Positions 13,201 through 25,024 of a stretch of DNA of 64,000 nucleotides are shown piece after piece. How positions within the stretch are numbered: the stretch's first letter is position 1; each line of letters starts with the position of its first letter. Source of the DNA: Edolisoma coerulescens (taxonomy: Eukaryota; Chordata; Aves; Passeriformes; Campephagidae); NCBI GenBank assembly GCA_013397115.1, contig VWZW01005505.1, positions 1,263,880 through 1,327,879 of the forward strand. The letters run 5' to 3'. Made by a program: the position numbers and the translations under genes. The notes beneath the pieces are model-generated. The model searched no databases and was not told where the DNA came from. It saw only the letters and a program-made list of their open reading frames with translations.

Positions 13201-14555
13201 AAAAAAGACATTTTTATGGTTTAAATTTTGGAACACATACAGAATATTGAAGAGTTTATACAGTAACATTGGAAGAAAAAAAAAACAGAAAAAAAAATAT
13301 ACAACCATGCTTAGATTCAAAAGGTTATCAAGGTGCAGCACTTACTATATACATATGTATTTTAGAAGCAAATAACTTTTGAGTCAAATATTTGTGGACT
13401 GATTTCCTGTTCAGTTTAGGTATTTGCAAAGCAATGTAAAGAATCATGTTTCTTTCACTGTTCGCTTTCTGATGTCATCACTCTGCAGATTATAAGAAAG
13501 ACTTTATTAGATTCTAGTTTTCTGTTTTAATAGGAATTTTTTAATGCTTTCTTTTAATGTGGTGGGATTGGTTTGCTGGGTTTTTTTTCCCCTAAGTGTC
13601 AAGTCTCTGCTTGAAAACTCCCTTGCACTGACAATTTAATTTCCTTTCTTCCTTACTGGAAAACATCAAAGAATCAGAAAGACATTTTTCTCTGAATGTC
13701 TGTAGGCAGCAGTAGAACATTCCCAAACAATACCTATTGAACCTGAATGTTCTTTACTCACATACACCTTCTTACCCCATAAAAAGAGAGCCTCACAGAG
13801 ATTTAGACAGTCGTTAGTTTAAATTAAATTTCAAAAATCCTCAGAGAATCTGGCTGAGAGTCCTCCAGAAAGAAGTGTGTATTGCATGTTCCAATGCAAG
13901 GAAGCTGTTTTCAATAAAGTTAAAGGGGACAAAAAACCTAAATTTTGAGATGGAATGGCTTTCTTCCTGATATGAAACTAGCAGCTAAGAATTCTGTTTC
14001 TGGATTTTCTATTGATTTCCTGCATGGTTTTGCATGAATAATGGTTCAGTTCTGCAGAGTGCAGCCCTGCTCCTTACATGCTCCTCTGCTGCTTTGACTA
14101 TTTGTGAAGTGTGAATTGAAGTCTCTCTTACATCTGAAAACTGCAAAATATATAAATTCTGCCACTTACTGTATTTTACTGAATGTAGTGTAAAGCAGTA
14201 CTGCAAAAACAGTATTCAAAGACAATATGATGACTCTTAAGAAGTATGTAGCAAGTATTGGATCTGAAAGTCTGAATAAATAGTCATGGATGAGATAGAC
14301 AATACTAAATGTAGCAATAGTAATGTTCAGAATCTCAACGTGCCTGTGTCTTTGTGTTCAGGAATTTTCAGGCACCTGAAATTTCCATATAAAGGAATAG
14401 TGCTTTCTTAAGTGGTCTAATTCCACTGAAAATAATGGGTCAAATTATAATCAAAAGTACTGCCACACAAACTTTGATTCCTTGAAAGAAAAATTTAGGT
14501 TTTCAGTCAGTCACTAAGTTGATGCAACAATTCATACAATAAAAGGGAACTTATT

Positions 14556-14594
14556 TAAAACAAAACAAAACAAAACAAAACCAAAAAAAAAAAG
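14556..14594. repeat. (AAAAC)n microsatellite
   Basis: Four to five tandem AAAAC units followed by a pure A run. Simple repeat with no element recognised next to it. Confidence 0.85.
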
Positions 14595-14983
14595 GAGAGC
14601 CACTAAGCATCAATATTCTTGTATCACTCAGAAAAGAGTTAGGAAATAAACTTGAATAAAAATGATTTGTCAGGAGGTATCAGTGGTCTAATCTTAGAGA
14701 ACAGTGTCTTCATTCACTTGGGCTATAGAAGTTTTTTTCACATGCCTCAGAAGAATGTGTGTGGATTTTAGCCCAGTTAATCCAGAGGAAATGGAATCTT
14801 TAACCTTTTAAAAGATTATAATGGTCCTTCTTGCTTTGTCGCCACTAATACCAGGAGGAAGTTACGGCCTAGCTGATGGACATACGGTGTAGCAAAGCTC
14901 ATTAACTTTGTTGTCTTCCGCAAAAAGGTTTATTACTTAGGGGTTGATCTGTGGAAAGAGAAAATCCACAAGAAAAGTACTGA

Positions 14984-15031
14984 ATGTTTTGTTGTTTTGT
15001 ATGTTTGTGGTTTGTATGTTTGTGTTTTGTA
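14984..15031. repeat. Degenerate TTTGTATGTTTGTG tandem
   Basis: A roughly 15-base T/G-rich unit (TTTGTATGTTTGTG and variants) occurs two to three times in succession. Imperfect short tandem repeat. Confidence 0.6.
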
Positions 15032-15348
15032 TGACTTGAAGCTTCTTTCACGCATGCTTGGGCATTTGGCTGATGGCCACTAGGAGCCCTTGGGCAATCC
15101 CAGCTGTTCCAAAAGAAACCCCACTACTCAGTCTGAAAGTCACATAGATGTCACAGGAAATACGTTGTAGCCAAAGAGAGGAGGACAGTCCAAACTTCTG
15201 TGCAGTTCTTTTCCTTTGGAAGGACTACTGGTCTGCAGACAAGGCTAGCTGAAAGCCCACCAATATCTTCTCTTGCTCTTGTCAGCCTAGTGAGTGCAGA
15301 AAAGTCCATTCTTTCCATTTGAGGAACAGGGAAGGCTGTGGCGTTATG

Positions 15349-15628
15349 GTGTGTCGCTGTGGTACCGCTAGCCGCGTGCAAGAACCGGGCTGGATCGGGT
15401 GAGGCGAAATTCTGATTTTATTATTTAATTCTAAAACTTATATAGACTTTTGAAAGTTCCTTCGGATTGGGTCAATTAAAAGCCTCCCCCTAGGCCGATA
15501 GGCCAGGTTGAACTGTCCATCTTTCCAGAGACAGTTTCAATAACATCCAAACCTTATCTTTGTTTATAGAACACAGGGAGAAGAGAAAAATTCCCATGGG
15601 AAAGAGTCTGTGCTGTCACAGTGGTGCA
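15349..15628 (-). mobile_element. Putative solo LTR of an avian endogenous retrovirus (minus)
   Basis: Read on the minus strand this block has the order expected of a compact retroviral LTR. A U3-like part (about 15,628 down to 15,450) is followed by a TATA box TATATAAG (complement at 15437-15444), then AATAAA (complement at 15417-15422) only about 15 bases further, then a GC/CpG-richer U5-like segment ending near 15,349. The wording of the U3 and U5 parts resembles ERV LTRs that I associate with bird genomes, but I cannot name the subfamily. Flanking duplications are not clear: TTATG occurs near both edges but does not give clean TG/CA ends. No gag, pol or env is attached, so it would be a solo LTR. 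Confidence 0.6.
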
Positions 15629-16089
15629 AAATATAATTATGAAACTTTAGAAAGGCATTGTGAGTTAATCAGAATTAGCTACAAATGCTGAATCTGCTGC
15701 TCTGTAAACTGCCTTATGCTCAGATTTGCATAGTATACCTGTATCATGTTGCAATGGATAGTGCAATGTTCCTTGCAGTGGATAGTGCAGTGTTCCTTGA
15801 CTATCTTGGAAGAAGGCACCAAAAGATAATCATAACTCTCTGTGAGTTGGGCCATATTGTCTAATCATTGTTAGAGCCAAGTTTTTGAGATCAGGACATG
15901 AGTTTGAATATTTGTTGTTATTTAAGGATTGTGCTGTTTGGAGGACGTAGTCGTTCAGTTTTCTGGGTATAGTAGAAGCATTGCCTGTGCAACTGAATTT
16001 CCCATGTCGGGAGAATGAACTATGTCTCATGAACACACTGCAGTGTTCTGAGAATAAGTGCTCAGTGCGTGGCTGGGGGCTGGCACTGA
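15629..16089. other. Sequence between LTR-like block and LINE fossil
   Basis: No gene identified. Contains the 24-base tandem duplication at 15751-15798. A minus-strand open frame at 15830-16036 lies downstream of the LINE reverse-transcriptase relic and might be its decayed C-terminal or 3' region, but I see no motif that proves this. Confidence 0.4.
15751..15798. repeat. 24-bp tandem duplication
   Basis: Two adjacent 24-base units (15751-15774 and 15775-15798), each of the form GCARTGGATAGTGCARTGTTCCTT. They differ at two positions, both A/G transitions. A recent small tandem duplication. Confidence 0.9.
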
Positions 16090-17190
16090 AGCTACACAGT
16101 TAATATTCTAATATTTCAAATGAGGATTTATGCAATGTGGCATCATTTTCTCGGTGTGTCTCTATCTGAATGATGTCAAACTGGAAAAGCATACCATAGG
16201 CTTGAGAAAATTTTGCTAAGAGCAAAAATGCGAGAGCGTGTGCTTGTGTCAGTGTGTTGGGTGGTTTGGTGCGTCCATTGTCTTACCTTCACAGAAAAAG
16301 TAAAGGGATAGTATGCCCAAGGAAAGTCATCAGTCGTAAATTGAATGTTATTGACTGAGTGAGCTACCAATTCACAGTCATCAGCAAAATGCAGCTCCCT
16401 AATGAAGAAATCAGCCACACGTGCCTGCAGACTGAACAACTTGCATCAGTAAGAAACTGAATAAATTTAGCTCTGCCAGTGGCACAAAGTGCTTCCATCT
16501 GCGCAACAGAGAGGAGGTGGAAAAGAGTATGGAAACTATTTACAATATTAAAGATACCTTTCCATTTTCTACCTATCTAACCACCATCTTATTTCTGAGC
16601 CTTAGGTATGTCAGAAATAAAATTTGTAGGGCATTCATGGGTCTGCAAAATCTTCAAGAGTCCCCTATAATTCACATTGTCAAAATGTTTAGTTAGGTCA
16701 ATGGTCAGCAAGCAAAGACAGTAATTCGAACTGTTGCTATTTGAAAAGGATCATGTGTGTAGTGCTTCTTTCTTAATAACTTTACATACAAGTTTTGGGA
16801 AGACAGATTGCACGAAACAGAACTTGAGTCCGTCAGTTTAGATATTTTCCTAGCATTGGAGAAGAGAAATGCCACAATAATTATCACAGTTTGCATCATG
16901 ATTATCTGTAATAGATATTGCTGGTGTCTTTGAATTGCTGTGAAATTGCCTCCTGCTTTCAGATAATGTGACAAGAACTTGTGGTGTTTGTGTTGCTTTT
17001 TCAAATGTAATTTGCCACCAAGTCTTTTCCAGACCTGTATTGTACAAAGTCACTGAGTGTACTGGTTCAATGTCAAGACTTTTTAAAAGAAAGAACGTTT
17101 TTGATTGAAAAATTTGACAAGTCGGCTTGGCATTTTGAGCACAGGAGACTACAAATTTCAGTCTATGACAAATTTCTGTCATTCTCAGAA
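16090..17190 (-). pseudogene. Decayed non-CR1 LINE reverse transcriptase
   Basis: Relic of a LINE-type reverse transcriptase on the minus strand, spread over several frames. In order along the minus strand I see CDNYCGISLL (about 16,857-16,890), the NYRGISLL-type block of LINE RT fingers. Next is IDLTKHFDNVNYRGLLKILQ (about 16,640-16,702), the block with the first catalytic aspartate. Then comes SLQARVADFFIRELHFADDC (about 16,378-16,435), with the FADD catalytic box intact. Last, about 16,150, is a short ENDATL segment. Spacing between blocks (roughly 50 and 100 codons) is close to that of an RT domain, which argues against chance. The wording differs from the CR1 copies here (which read FADxTKLCG). 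Frameshifts and stops make it non-functional. The clade cannot be fixed by eye. Confidence 0.72.
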
Positions 17191-18514
17191 CTGTTACTAA
17201 GGATATTTTTACTCTACGCTTCTACTGCCAAGGTATGGTATTAAGTTTGTTGAGGTTACATTCTGTAACAGGTGAAAAGATATGTGTGCTGTCACTCCCT
17301 TACCTATGCAAGAAATATATACCACGGGTACAGAAACTGCATTGAGTAGGTTGATATTGACAAATACAGATTGGGTTTTGAGCTTCTTTTCTCCAGTAAA
17401 TGGTATTGATTTCTCTAGATTCAGTGTTATTCCAGAGTACTTTCAGGAGTTATGTTGTTCTTATGTTAACTTAAAGAGTGTTTATACCATTTTGTCACTA
17501 CATTCTATGTTAATGGACACCTACTTCCATCATGACCAATGCGGTCTTGGGCATCTGTCCTGTATGTAATTTGTGCTACTATCAAATCTTATTACCTGCA
17601 ACTGCTGGTTTTTTGTTTGTGTTTTCAGCTGACAATCCAAAATCCACAACAACGCTTGAAGACAGAGGTATAGTTCCTGAAAATTGTCAAGAGCTCAGGA
17701 TAAGTTAGAGGAATTGAAGGGGAAAATAACAGCAAGCATTGTATTGGTTTTTAGAGTTTGAGATTGAGGAAATAGTCTGCGGTTTTTGCCACAACTATCT
17801 AAACAAAAACAGAAAGAAGGTTCATCTTTTGAAGTCTACAAAAATAAAGTAAAATGTAATTTTAATTCAGAATGAAACAATCAAACAAAATAATCACTGT
17901 ATATATGGCACAACTTCAATAAAAATATGTGTCATCCATATATGTTAAATGTTATATTAAACAGTTCAAAACTAAGTGATTAATAATTTTCTTACAGTTT
18001 TTTTAAAGCAAGTGCAAAGCCATTGTAAAGCTTTTCTAACATCAGTTTGGCAAGTAAAAATGCATTTATGTTTTATATCAGTATTGTCAGGTCTCTATCA
18101 TTTTCCCCAGAAAGGTGTGAAGCAATGTGTCCATCTCTGTGCCCCTTCAGAAGAAGGTTGAAGCAGCCTTCCAATCCTGTTACTCTGTTGCTGGTGAGTT
18201 ACTGATGATGTCCCTTCCAAGTGCAGTAGAGTAACACACTATGATAATAATATATAGATAAAATACAGTAAAGAAACTTACACTTTGCAAGTCATGGATA
18301 ATATGTATATGTACACCGTATTTTAAATGATATCCTATCACCTTTTTTACAACAACCTTTCTATTGAAACAACAAATTAAACACCTGGTACTATCTCCAG
18401 GTGCTGAGTTCTCAGTCTTCTCTTAACTGACTCCTTATATTCTTTATCATTTCTATTCCCCCTCCTCATTCTTTTAGATTATTTCTGCAAACAAAACATC
18501 CTCACTGAAAATCA

Positions 18515-18606
18515 ATCTCCCTTGCCTCTTTCTTCTTTCCTTTTCCCTTCCTCTTTTTTTTCCTTCTTCTCCTCCTTCTTCTTCTTTTTCTTCTCTTCTT
18601 CTTTTG
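18515..18606. repeat. Polypyrimidine (CT-rich) tract
   Basis: About 90 bases almost wholly C and T on the plus strand, made of CTT, CTTT and CCTT units. The complementary purine strand translates into a Lys/Glu run, which is not a protein. Such tracts can adopt triplex (H-DNA) structure and vary in length. Confidence 0.9.
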
Positions 18607-21066
18607 TCATTTTTAGCAGAAATAATAAATTATGTAGACAAAATCTCAAAGGCACTGACCGGTAAGTTTTTTTAAAGAAAATGGGAGGGAAAACACCAGG
18701 CAAAGATGTAGCAAAATATCCTTTGATGAATTTCAGAATACACACTTGTTATGACAAGCTGTTCTTATTACCAGGAGAGATAAGGCCATGCCTTGCTCCT
18801 GTATAGTTAACAAGTGAGATTTCACTTTTGCAACACACCTGAAATGGGTAATATAATATACAAATGGTACATAATATGACATTAATTTCAATGTTTTTCG
18901 TATTTAAATAACTGGTATATGATCACATAAGTTAGCGGTTCTCGAATTGTGTTCTGTGGTCCGTAGGAAGCCTCTTAATCACTTAGGACAGTTGTCCACC
19001 TCTCCTCCTCCAAACTTAATCTGAAGATGGATTAGATACTTTTCCAGTAATACTTTACCAGACAGCTAAGTCTTACATTTATTCTATTGTCCAGCTCTTG
19101 GTTGAACTGAGTTGGCATATGCTGTTAGTAATGGAGAGAAAGGAAGGGAGGGACATTTCACTGGGAAAAACTGTTTTGAGGAAGTGAGTAAACTTTCTAA
19201 GCAATGTCACTGTCGCCCCAACAACCACAGGAGCTGGGCTTCGCTTCTTCCTTTAGACTCTTTGACTTCTATTAAAGTTGCAGTTCATGGCTCTGCCAGG
19301 TGATACCAACATGGGCTTGTGCCTCTTTCTCAGTTTCATGCTACTGCCATTTAGAAAGAATTATTTTGGAGCTCTGCAGGGGTACTTTTTCTCCTTCTCT
19401 TTCAAGGGGGGTAGTTTTTTCTGCCCTCTTTGCTTCTTTCCTCTCCCTTCCCACTAGGAGAGTAGAGGCAGTGACAGTACCATGATGAAGTGCTTGGCTG
19501 TGCCAGCAGTAGTTAGCTGCTCAAATAGTTGCTTCTCTTCCCTAGGGAAAAGCTAGTAAAGCAGATGAAAGCATCCTGTGGGCTGGACTTGATCCATGGA
19601 CTACCTGTAGAACCTGCAGAACTCATTAGCATCTTCTCTATTGCTTATATTCTGCTAGATGTAAAGGTATATCTAATTTAATTTTAAGTTTTATATTCCT
19701 TTAATGAGACAGAGTGTGTTTCATAAGGACATTACTTGCAATACATAGAGCAGTTTCGTCAGGGTAAAATGATGTGTGTCTTGGACATAAAGTGCTTACT
19801 AGAGGGCTTAGTGGCATAAATATTTCTACTGCTTGAGAAAGCTGTAAAAAAGTCCACCAGTAAAAATCAAAGAATATGCAAAGTAAAATCTTAAACAAGG
19901 CTGTATTCAAAAATAATAAAATTTCATGACTTAATTTACAAGCTGCAAAGAAAGCAAAGACACCATATTTGGGTAAAGATTCTCCTTACCTATGAGTTAT
20001 TATTTCTGAAGACTGAAAGGCCAAATCCCAAGAACATCAGTGGAACTTACATGCAACATTCTGGCAGAATTGTACTCCAAGACAGTAGTTATTTACCTTC
20101 TAAGGTGTTATAAAAGATATTAGAGGGTTAAATGTTCAGCTTGTAGCTGTAGCTGTAGCATTTAAACTTGAGCTTGGGAAATTTACATTCAATAAACATC
20201 CTTGCTAAGTTCTTTCGAGAAAACAAGTCTCCTGCATTTTTATGTGCTTCTGTATTATTTAATATGCTACACCTTACTTATACTTAGTCAGAGTTCTGAA
20301 AGAAAATAAGAAATACAACTGGGATAGTTCTTAGATGTAGTCTGCCAAATATTATTTTGCCCAGGTCATGTGTAGTGTGCTATCATTAGCGTTCTGTGCT
20401 GGAAATTTTGTTGTTGTTTGGGGTCTTTTGTTTGGTTGGTTTGTGCCCTTTGTTATGACCTTGGGTCTCAATCAGCTCATTAAAAATTAAATTGCTTATT
20501 ATAACCTGGCTTCATTTTCCACTTTGATCAGAAAGCACAATAGGTTCCTTAAGTGGATTTACCCATAAAATATTCTGGTAATGAGAATAGAAGAGGCAAG
20601 TTTAATAACTTTAATATCAAAACAAAAGCGACAGAAATACCACCCAGAGGATAATAACAAACATTTTTTCTAACAAAAAGATAAAACTCCTTGAAATATG
20701 AAAACTCTGATTTTTAGCTTATTAAATTAATATCTTTAACAATTTGAAATAGGTATAATTTCCACTTCTTCCATGGCGAGTGCTCATCTCCAATCAGCCT
20801 GTCAGCATTATGGCATTATTTAATTTGTACTTCAATAATTTGAATGCAAAGAAGGAGATAAAACTCTTTAAAATCATACAAAAATTTTCTGAATGGTGTT
20901 AATTATCCATTTTTAACAGTTTTGCAGTTTTACTGTGTTCACTTATTACTTTCTATGCAGGAATACTTGGATATTTTATCTCAAAGGCGTTTCCTCACAT
21001 AAAGATTTGGGAATGGGTAGTGGTAGAAACGCAACATAAAAATATTTGTAATGTGAAAGCACAACT

Positions 21067-21112
21067 CCACTTAGTCTAATCTCACTAGTCCACTTAGTCT
21101 AGTTTCTCACAG
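21067..21112. repeat. 23-bp imperfect tandem duplication
   Basis: Units starting at 21067 and 21090 both begin CCACTTAGTCTA and continue similarly (ATCTCACTAGT versus GTTTCTCACAG). Two copies only. Confidence 0.7.
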
Positions 21113-24100
21113 GGCCTAGGGGAAAGTATGAGAGAAGGAAAAAAAAAAAATTATACTTATTATACTTGTCCAGCATCTTCACTGAGCTTTCTGTGACCCT
21201 TTGGTGCCAGTGATCTTTGTGTTGCCTAAATAAACAACAATGATCTTAAAGCAGAATATTCCTCTATGAACATGAGTGTTTGATTTTTTTTTTTATTATT
21301 ATTACTCCCTTTTCTTTAGTCTTCTTTTGTTGTTTTGTTGGGTTTTTTTACTTACTCCCTTTTCATTTGTCTCCTTTTTCAAAGGTTTCAGTTGTTCTAA
21401 AATGAGATCAAATCCCCACAACTAAAGTGACCAGTCTCAAGCCAGAGTGGATGAACAGTTCAGCCATGGTTCTGACTGTTGAAAACACACTGGAAGTGTT
21501 TGCAATAAGAGATGGAAAATAATTCATAGTGGACAGAATTGATCAACAATGAATACAAAAACGTAAAACCAGTCTGTCAAATGTAACTTGCACTTGCTTG
21601 TTCTAAATGAATAAGGATCCAAACCAAATCATTAAGAATAACTTTAGGAAGAAACATGAAATAAGTTTTCTTACTAGTAAGACAGCTTCTGAAAATTGAA
21701 TTAACATTAAAATTAGTACAAGTTTTAAATAAATACAGAAAGATGAAACATTTATTTTAGGATTCTATCATAACATTATATCTACCAGGCAAGCTTAACA
21801 TTTGACAAAGGTAGCTGTTTGAAGCCTGGTCCACCCCACCTTGAGAAAATAAAAAAGCCTGTCTGCTCCAAGTGATGCCTTGAAATGAGATAGAAAAAGT
21901 AAATGGTGACTTGTCTACTCCAGCTAAAACCCCTGAGCATGCCCACATGTGGCAGAGGGCTGGGAAGGAACGTTTTTGTGCTCTTATTATTCATTTTTCA
22001 GTCAAGTGAGTAGGATTTTTCCTTCTCTATCACACTTGCATAGTTACCTTCCTTTTTTCTTTCTTTTGTAACCACAAATTGAAGATTTAAATGTAAAGTA
22101 TGCAATACTTTTCAAGAAGTTTATATTGTTTTCAGATTTCTGGAAACTGTTAAAGGTGAGAATTTGCTTATTGTCATTCAAACCTTTTTTAGATTTGAAA
22201 CTTTAGAATTTTAGGACTTTAAAGAATTTTCTGTTAAGAATTTTGCAAGAAAAGTTCAAGAGAGAAGCAAAATATTTTGCAAATCTATTTTTCCCATTTG
22301 TAAAACTCCTTGCTACTATCTGGAAAATTATTGAAATATGGTTGTTTTCTTCAAAGTATATTGTATTATAAAAGGTCTTTTCATGATATGTATATAATAA
22401 AGAGTTATTTTATAAAAAACTATTTTATTTTAACAAATTCTTTAAGTTCCAAAATAAAGGTGCTTTGTGGATGGAGTTCATTAAGAGTCATCAGCCAGCT
22501 GATAATATGGCACATATTGTGAGCTCTGAAATTGTCTCTTGATATTATTTCTTGACTGAATTACTCAGTTTTGCAATCTGCTATTCATATATATATTTAA
22601 ATGAAGACATTTTCCTTGAAAAATCACAGTAGCCTAAATCGAACTCCGATTTCTGTAAATAGCTTGAATATATTTCCCCACATGATGTGTACAATGTATG
22701 CAGAATAATTTTTACAATAAATCTATTAGAATCTTTCATGTGTAAAAATACGGAAAATGGCAAGTTTTTTTATATGCTCATATTATTTATGGTCACAGTT
22801 TATTTTGTGGGTTATTTCCTATATGGCAGTAGTTACAAACATGCCAGTATTTTTCAGTCTTGGGCTGTATATTGTATTAAATAATTACTGTTCAGAACAA
22901 TTTCCTGATACAGGTCAATGATTTGAAATAAACTTTGATCAATCATTAATAAACTGCACTTCATATATTACATTTTATGTAATATAATGCTTTTGGCTGT
23001 GTTCTGTATTCATTGTGAGTAGATTGCTCATTAAGGAAAAATTATTCTGTTCTCAAATTCTCCAGTCACTGCCATTCACAAGTGATTAGGTTAAACTAGT
23101 TTTAAAATTAGGAAACAATATCAGTAACTTAAGGAGCAGTAATAAGCAAAAGACTGTTAAAACCCAGATGATTCAAAATTAAGATGTACATGAATAGATA
23201 ATAAAATCGATAAGACACATATGCATTTACATATTTACACAGACAAAATTATATGTATTTACATTTACATGTATGCTTGTAGAGACAAAGTAGAGATATT
23301 CTTTAAATATATAAACAAATTAATAAAGGGCATGTATATTTTCAATATTTAAAAAAATATAGGCTAATACCTAAAATGAGACTTTCTTTCCTTGTCACTG
23401 GAAATATCTAGAACTGTCTTTCTGGTTTGTTCCGTATATTCAATATCCTGTAATAAGTGTGCTGCTTTGTTGGCTGCCTTGGCTTTTCTTGTCATTGTTT
23501 AGGTTTTGTAAATAAAACCAAAGGGGTTTTGATATATTGCAAAGCATTAGCAGTTTCTGGCAGTACTTGGATTGATTGTTTCTCACACAGAATAATAGCA
23601 CTTGGGTTGACTTCCAGTAAAAATATAACACTTCATAATGTCTCTGTTTCAGCTGACATTAAGATACATGCTCTCATGTAAGCATGTGTTCAGTCCATCC
23701 CAAATCAAAGCACCGTAATTTACATTTAGTATCTGAAAAGTTAGTTTTGCTAAAGTGTTTGCACCTTTCCCATCATTTTCAGTTATATAATGGTTAGACC
23801 TTTGCTTTTAATTTAGCAGGTAAAAATACAAGTTCAGATGTATTTAGTTCCTAGTTAGTGCCTAGTGTTTAATAGGATTCTTGTCTGAGTTTAGAAAAGT
23901 CGAATTACCTTTGTTACACCATTTATAAACTAATCAGCAGTTTCGCCTTCCTCCCCACTCCTCACCTTATGCAAGACTAAAATTTTTTTATCTGTTTTCA
24001 TCCAGGAAGAGGAAGCAATCAAAAATTCTCTCCTGATAAAACGAAACTGTACTCTTTCGGTATGAGGTTTGCACTTCATTATTTTTGAGATAAGCCTTTG

Positions 24101-24986
24101 AAAATTCTTTCTGCAGGTAGACCGTGTTCACCTGACAGAGGGAACATGCATTTCTAGTGTATCAGGTTGTTCTGAAAGTACGAGTGGTTTGAAGTTACAT
24201 GAGGGAAGGATTTGGTCCATTGAGTCAAATCAGTTTCTGATTACTTTTCTTCTTGTCGAGACTACCCTGTAGCGTTGAAATATGTCCCTGCAATGCCATT
24301 CTGATAATCGACACACTGAAGAACCACTGGCTTGTTAAAGGGCAGATAGCTGAAGGACTGATAATCTTTTGCTCTTTCTCTTCCTCCATCTACCATCCTA
24401 ATAATTGCCATTAGGCATCAAGATTCTGTATATGGAAGTGCCTTTATTATTGAAGTAACAATAGTTGCTTTCAGCTATTCTAACATCTGAAACTGGGGTT
24501 CACAGTTGTCTGACTTTACTGTGATTGTTATCTAGATTGTTGCGCTTTTCAAAATTATTTCCTCTGCTCCTTTCTCCCCATTTTGACACTTTTATTCTGA
24601 AGGTCCAGTGAGGCTGTGTGACTTTCTGCCATTTTCTGTTGCTGTATAGAAAACATAAACATAGCTATGGCTTTCAGCTTTCCCCATTATCCTCAAAATC
24701 ATACAACAGAATTTAATGTTTGGTGGTTTTTTGCCACGTCCTTTACGTGCTATTTTTGAGCTTATCTATAATCACCATCTACACTTTGTGGCAAAATGTA
24801 TCCAGAAAGATCCTACATGTTTAAAAGACAAATGTTATCATTCTGTAGAATCAATATATCCTTGGCAGAAAATTATAGATTATACATGATTTATATATTA
24901 TATTTTACTGGATGGATTAGAATTTTCATGACAGCCTTTTAACATGACACAAAATACACTGATAGCTAAGGTACTGGAGAGCACAG

Positions 24987-25024
24987 TCTCTCTTCTTCTT
25001 TCTTTTTTTTCTTTTTTTTTTCTT
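24987..25024. repeat. T/C low-complexity run
   Basis: Pyrimidine run ending in two long T blocks. Could be a reverse-strand poly(A) relic, but no retroposed body is visible. Confidence 0.75.

Larger units (their letters stand above)
5193..15348. other. Long unique AT-rich non-coding stretch
   Basis: No gene seen in about 10 kb. All open frames are short (the longest about 120 codons at 9502-9864), of biased AT-rich composition, and without domains. The stretch contains an AT palindrome (5331-5352), A-rich runs (10234-10275), an (AAAAC)n run (14556-14594), and a TTTGTATG-type tandem (14984-15031). The last ~450 bases (14,850-15,348) are less AT-rich and may be decayed repeat sequence flanking the LTR-like block at 15,349, but I cannot identify them. 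Confidence 0.55.

Noticed and set aside
18512..18745. Minus-strand frame with a Lys/Glu-rich end
   Set aside because: Produced by the polypyrimidine tract at 18515-18606. No other protein-like content.
22964..22986. Short inverted repeat TATATTACAT/ATGTAATATA as a small RNA hairpin
   Set aside because: Ten-base AT-only arms with a three-base loop are too short and weak for a microRNA precursor.
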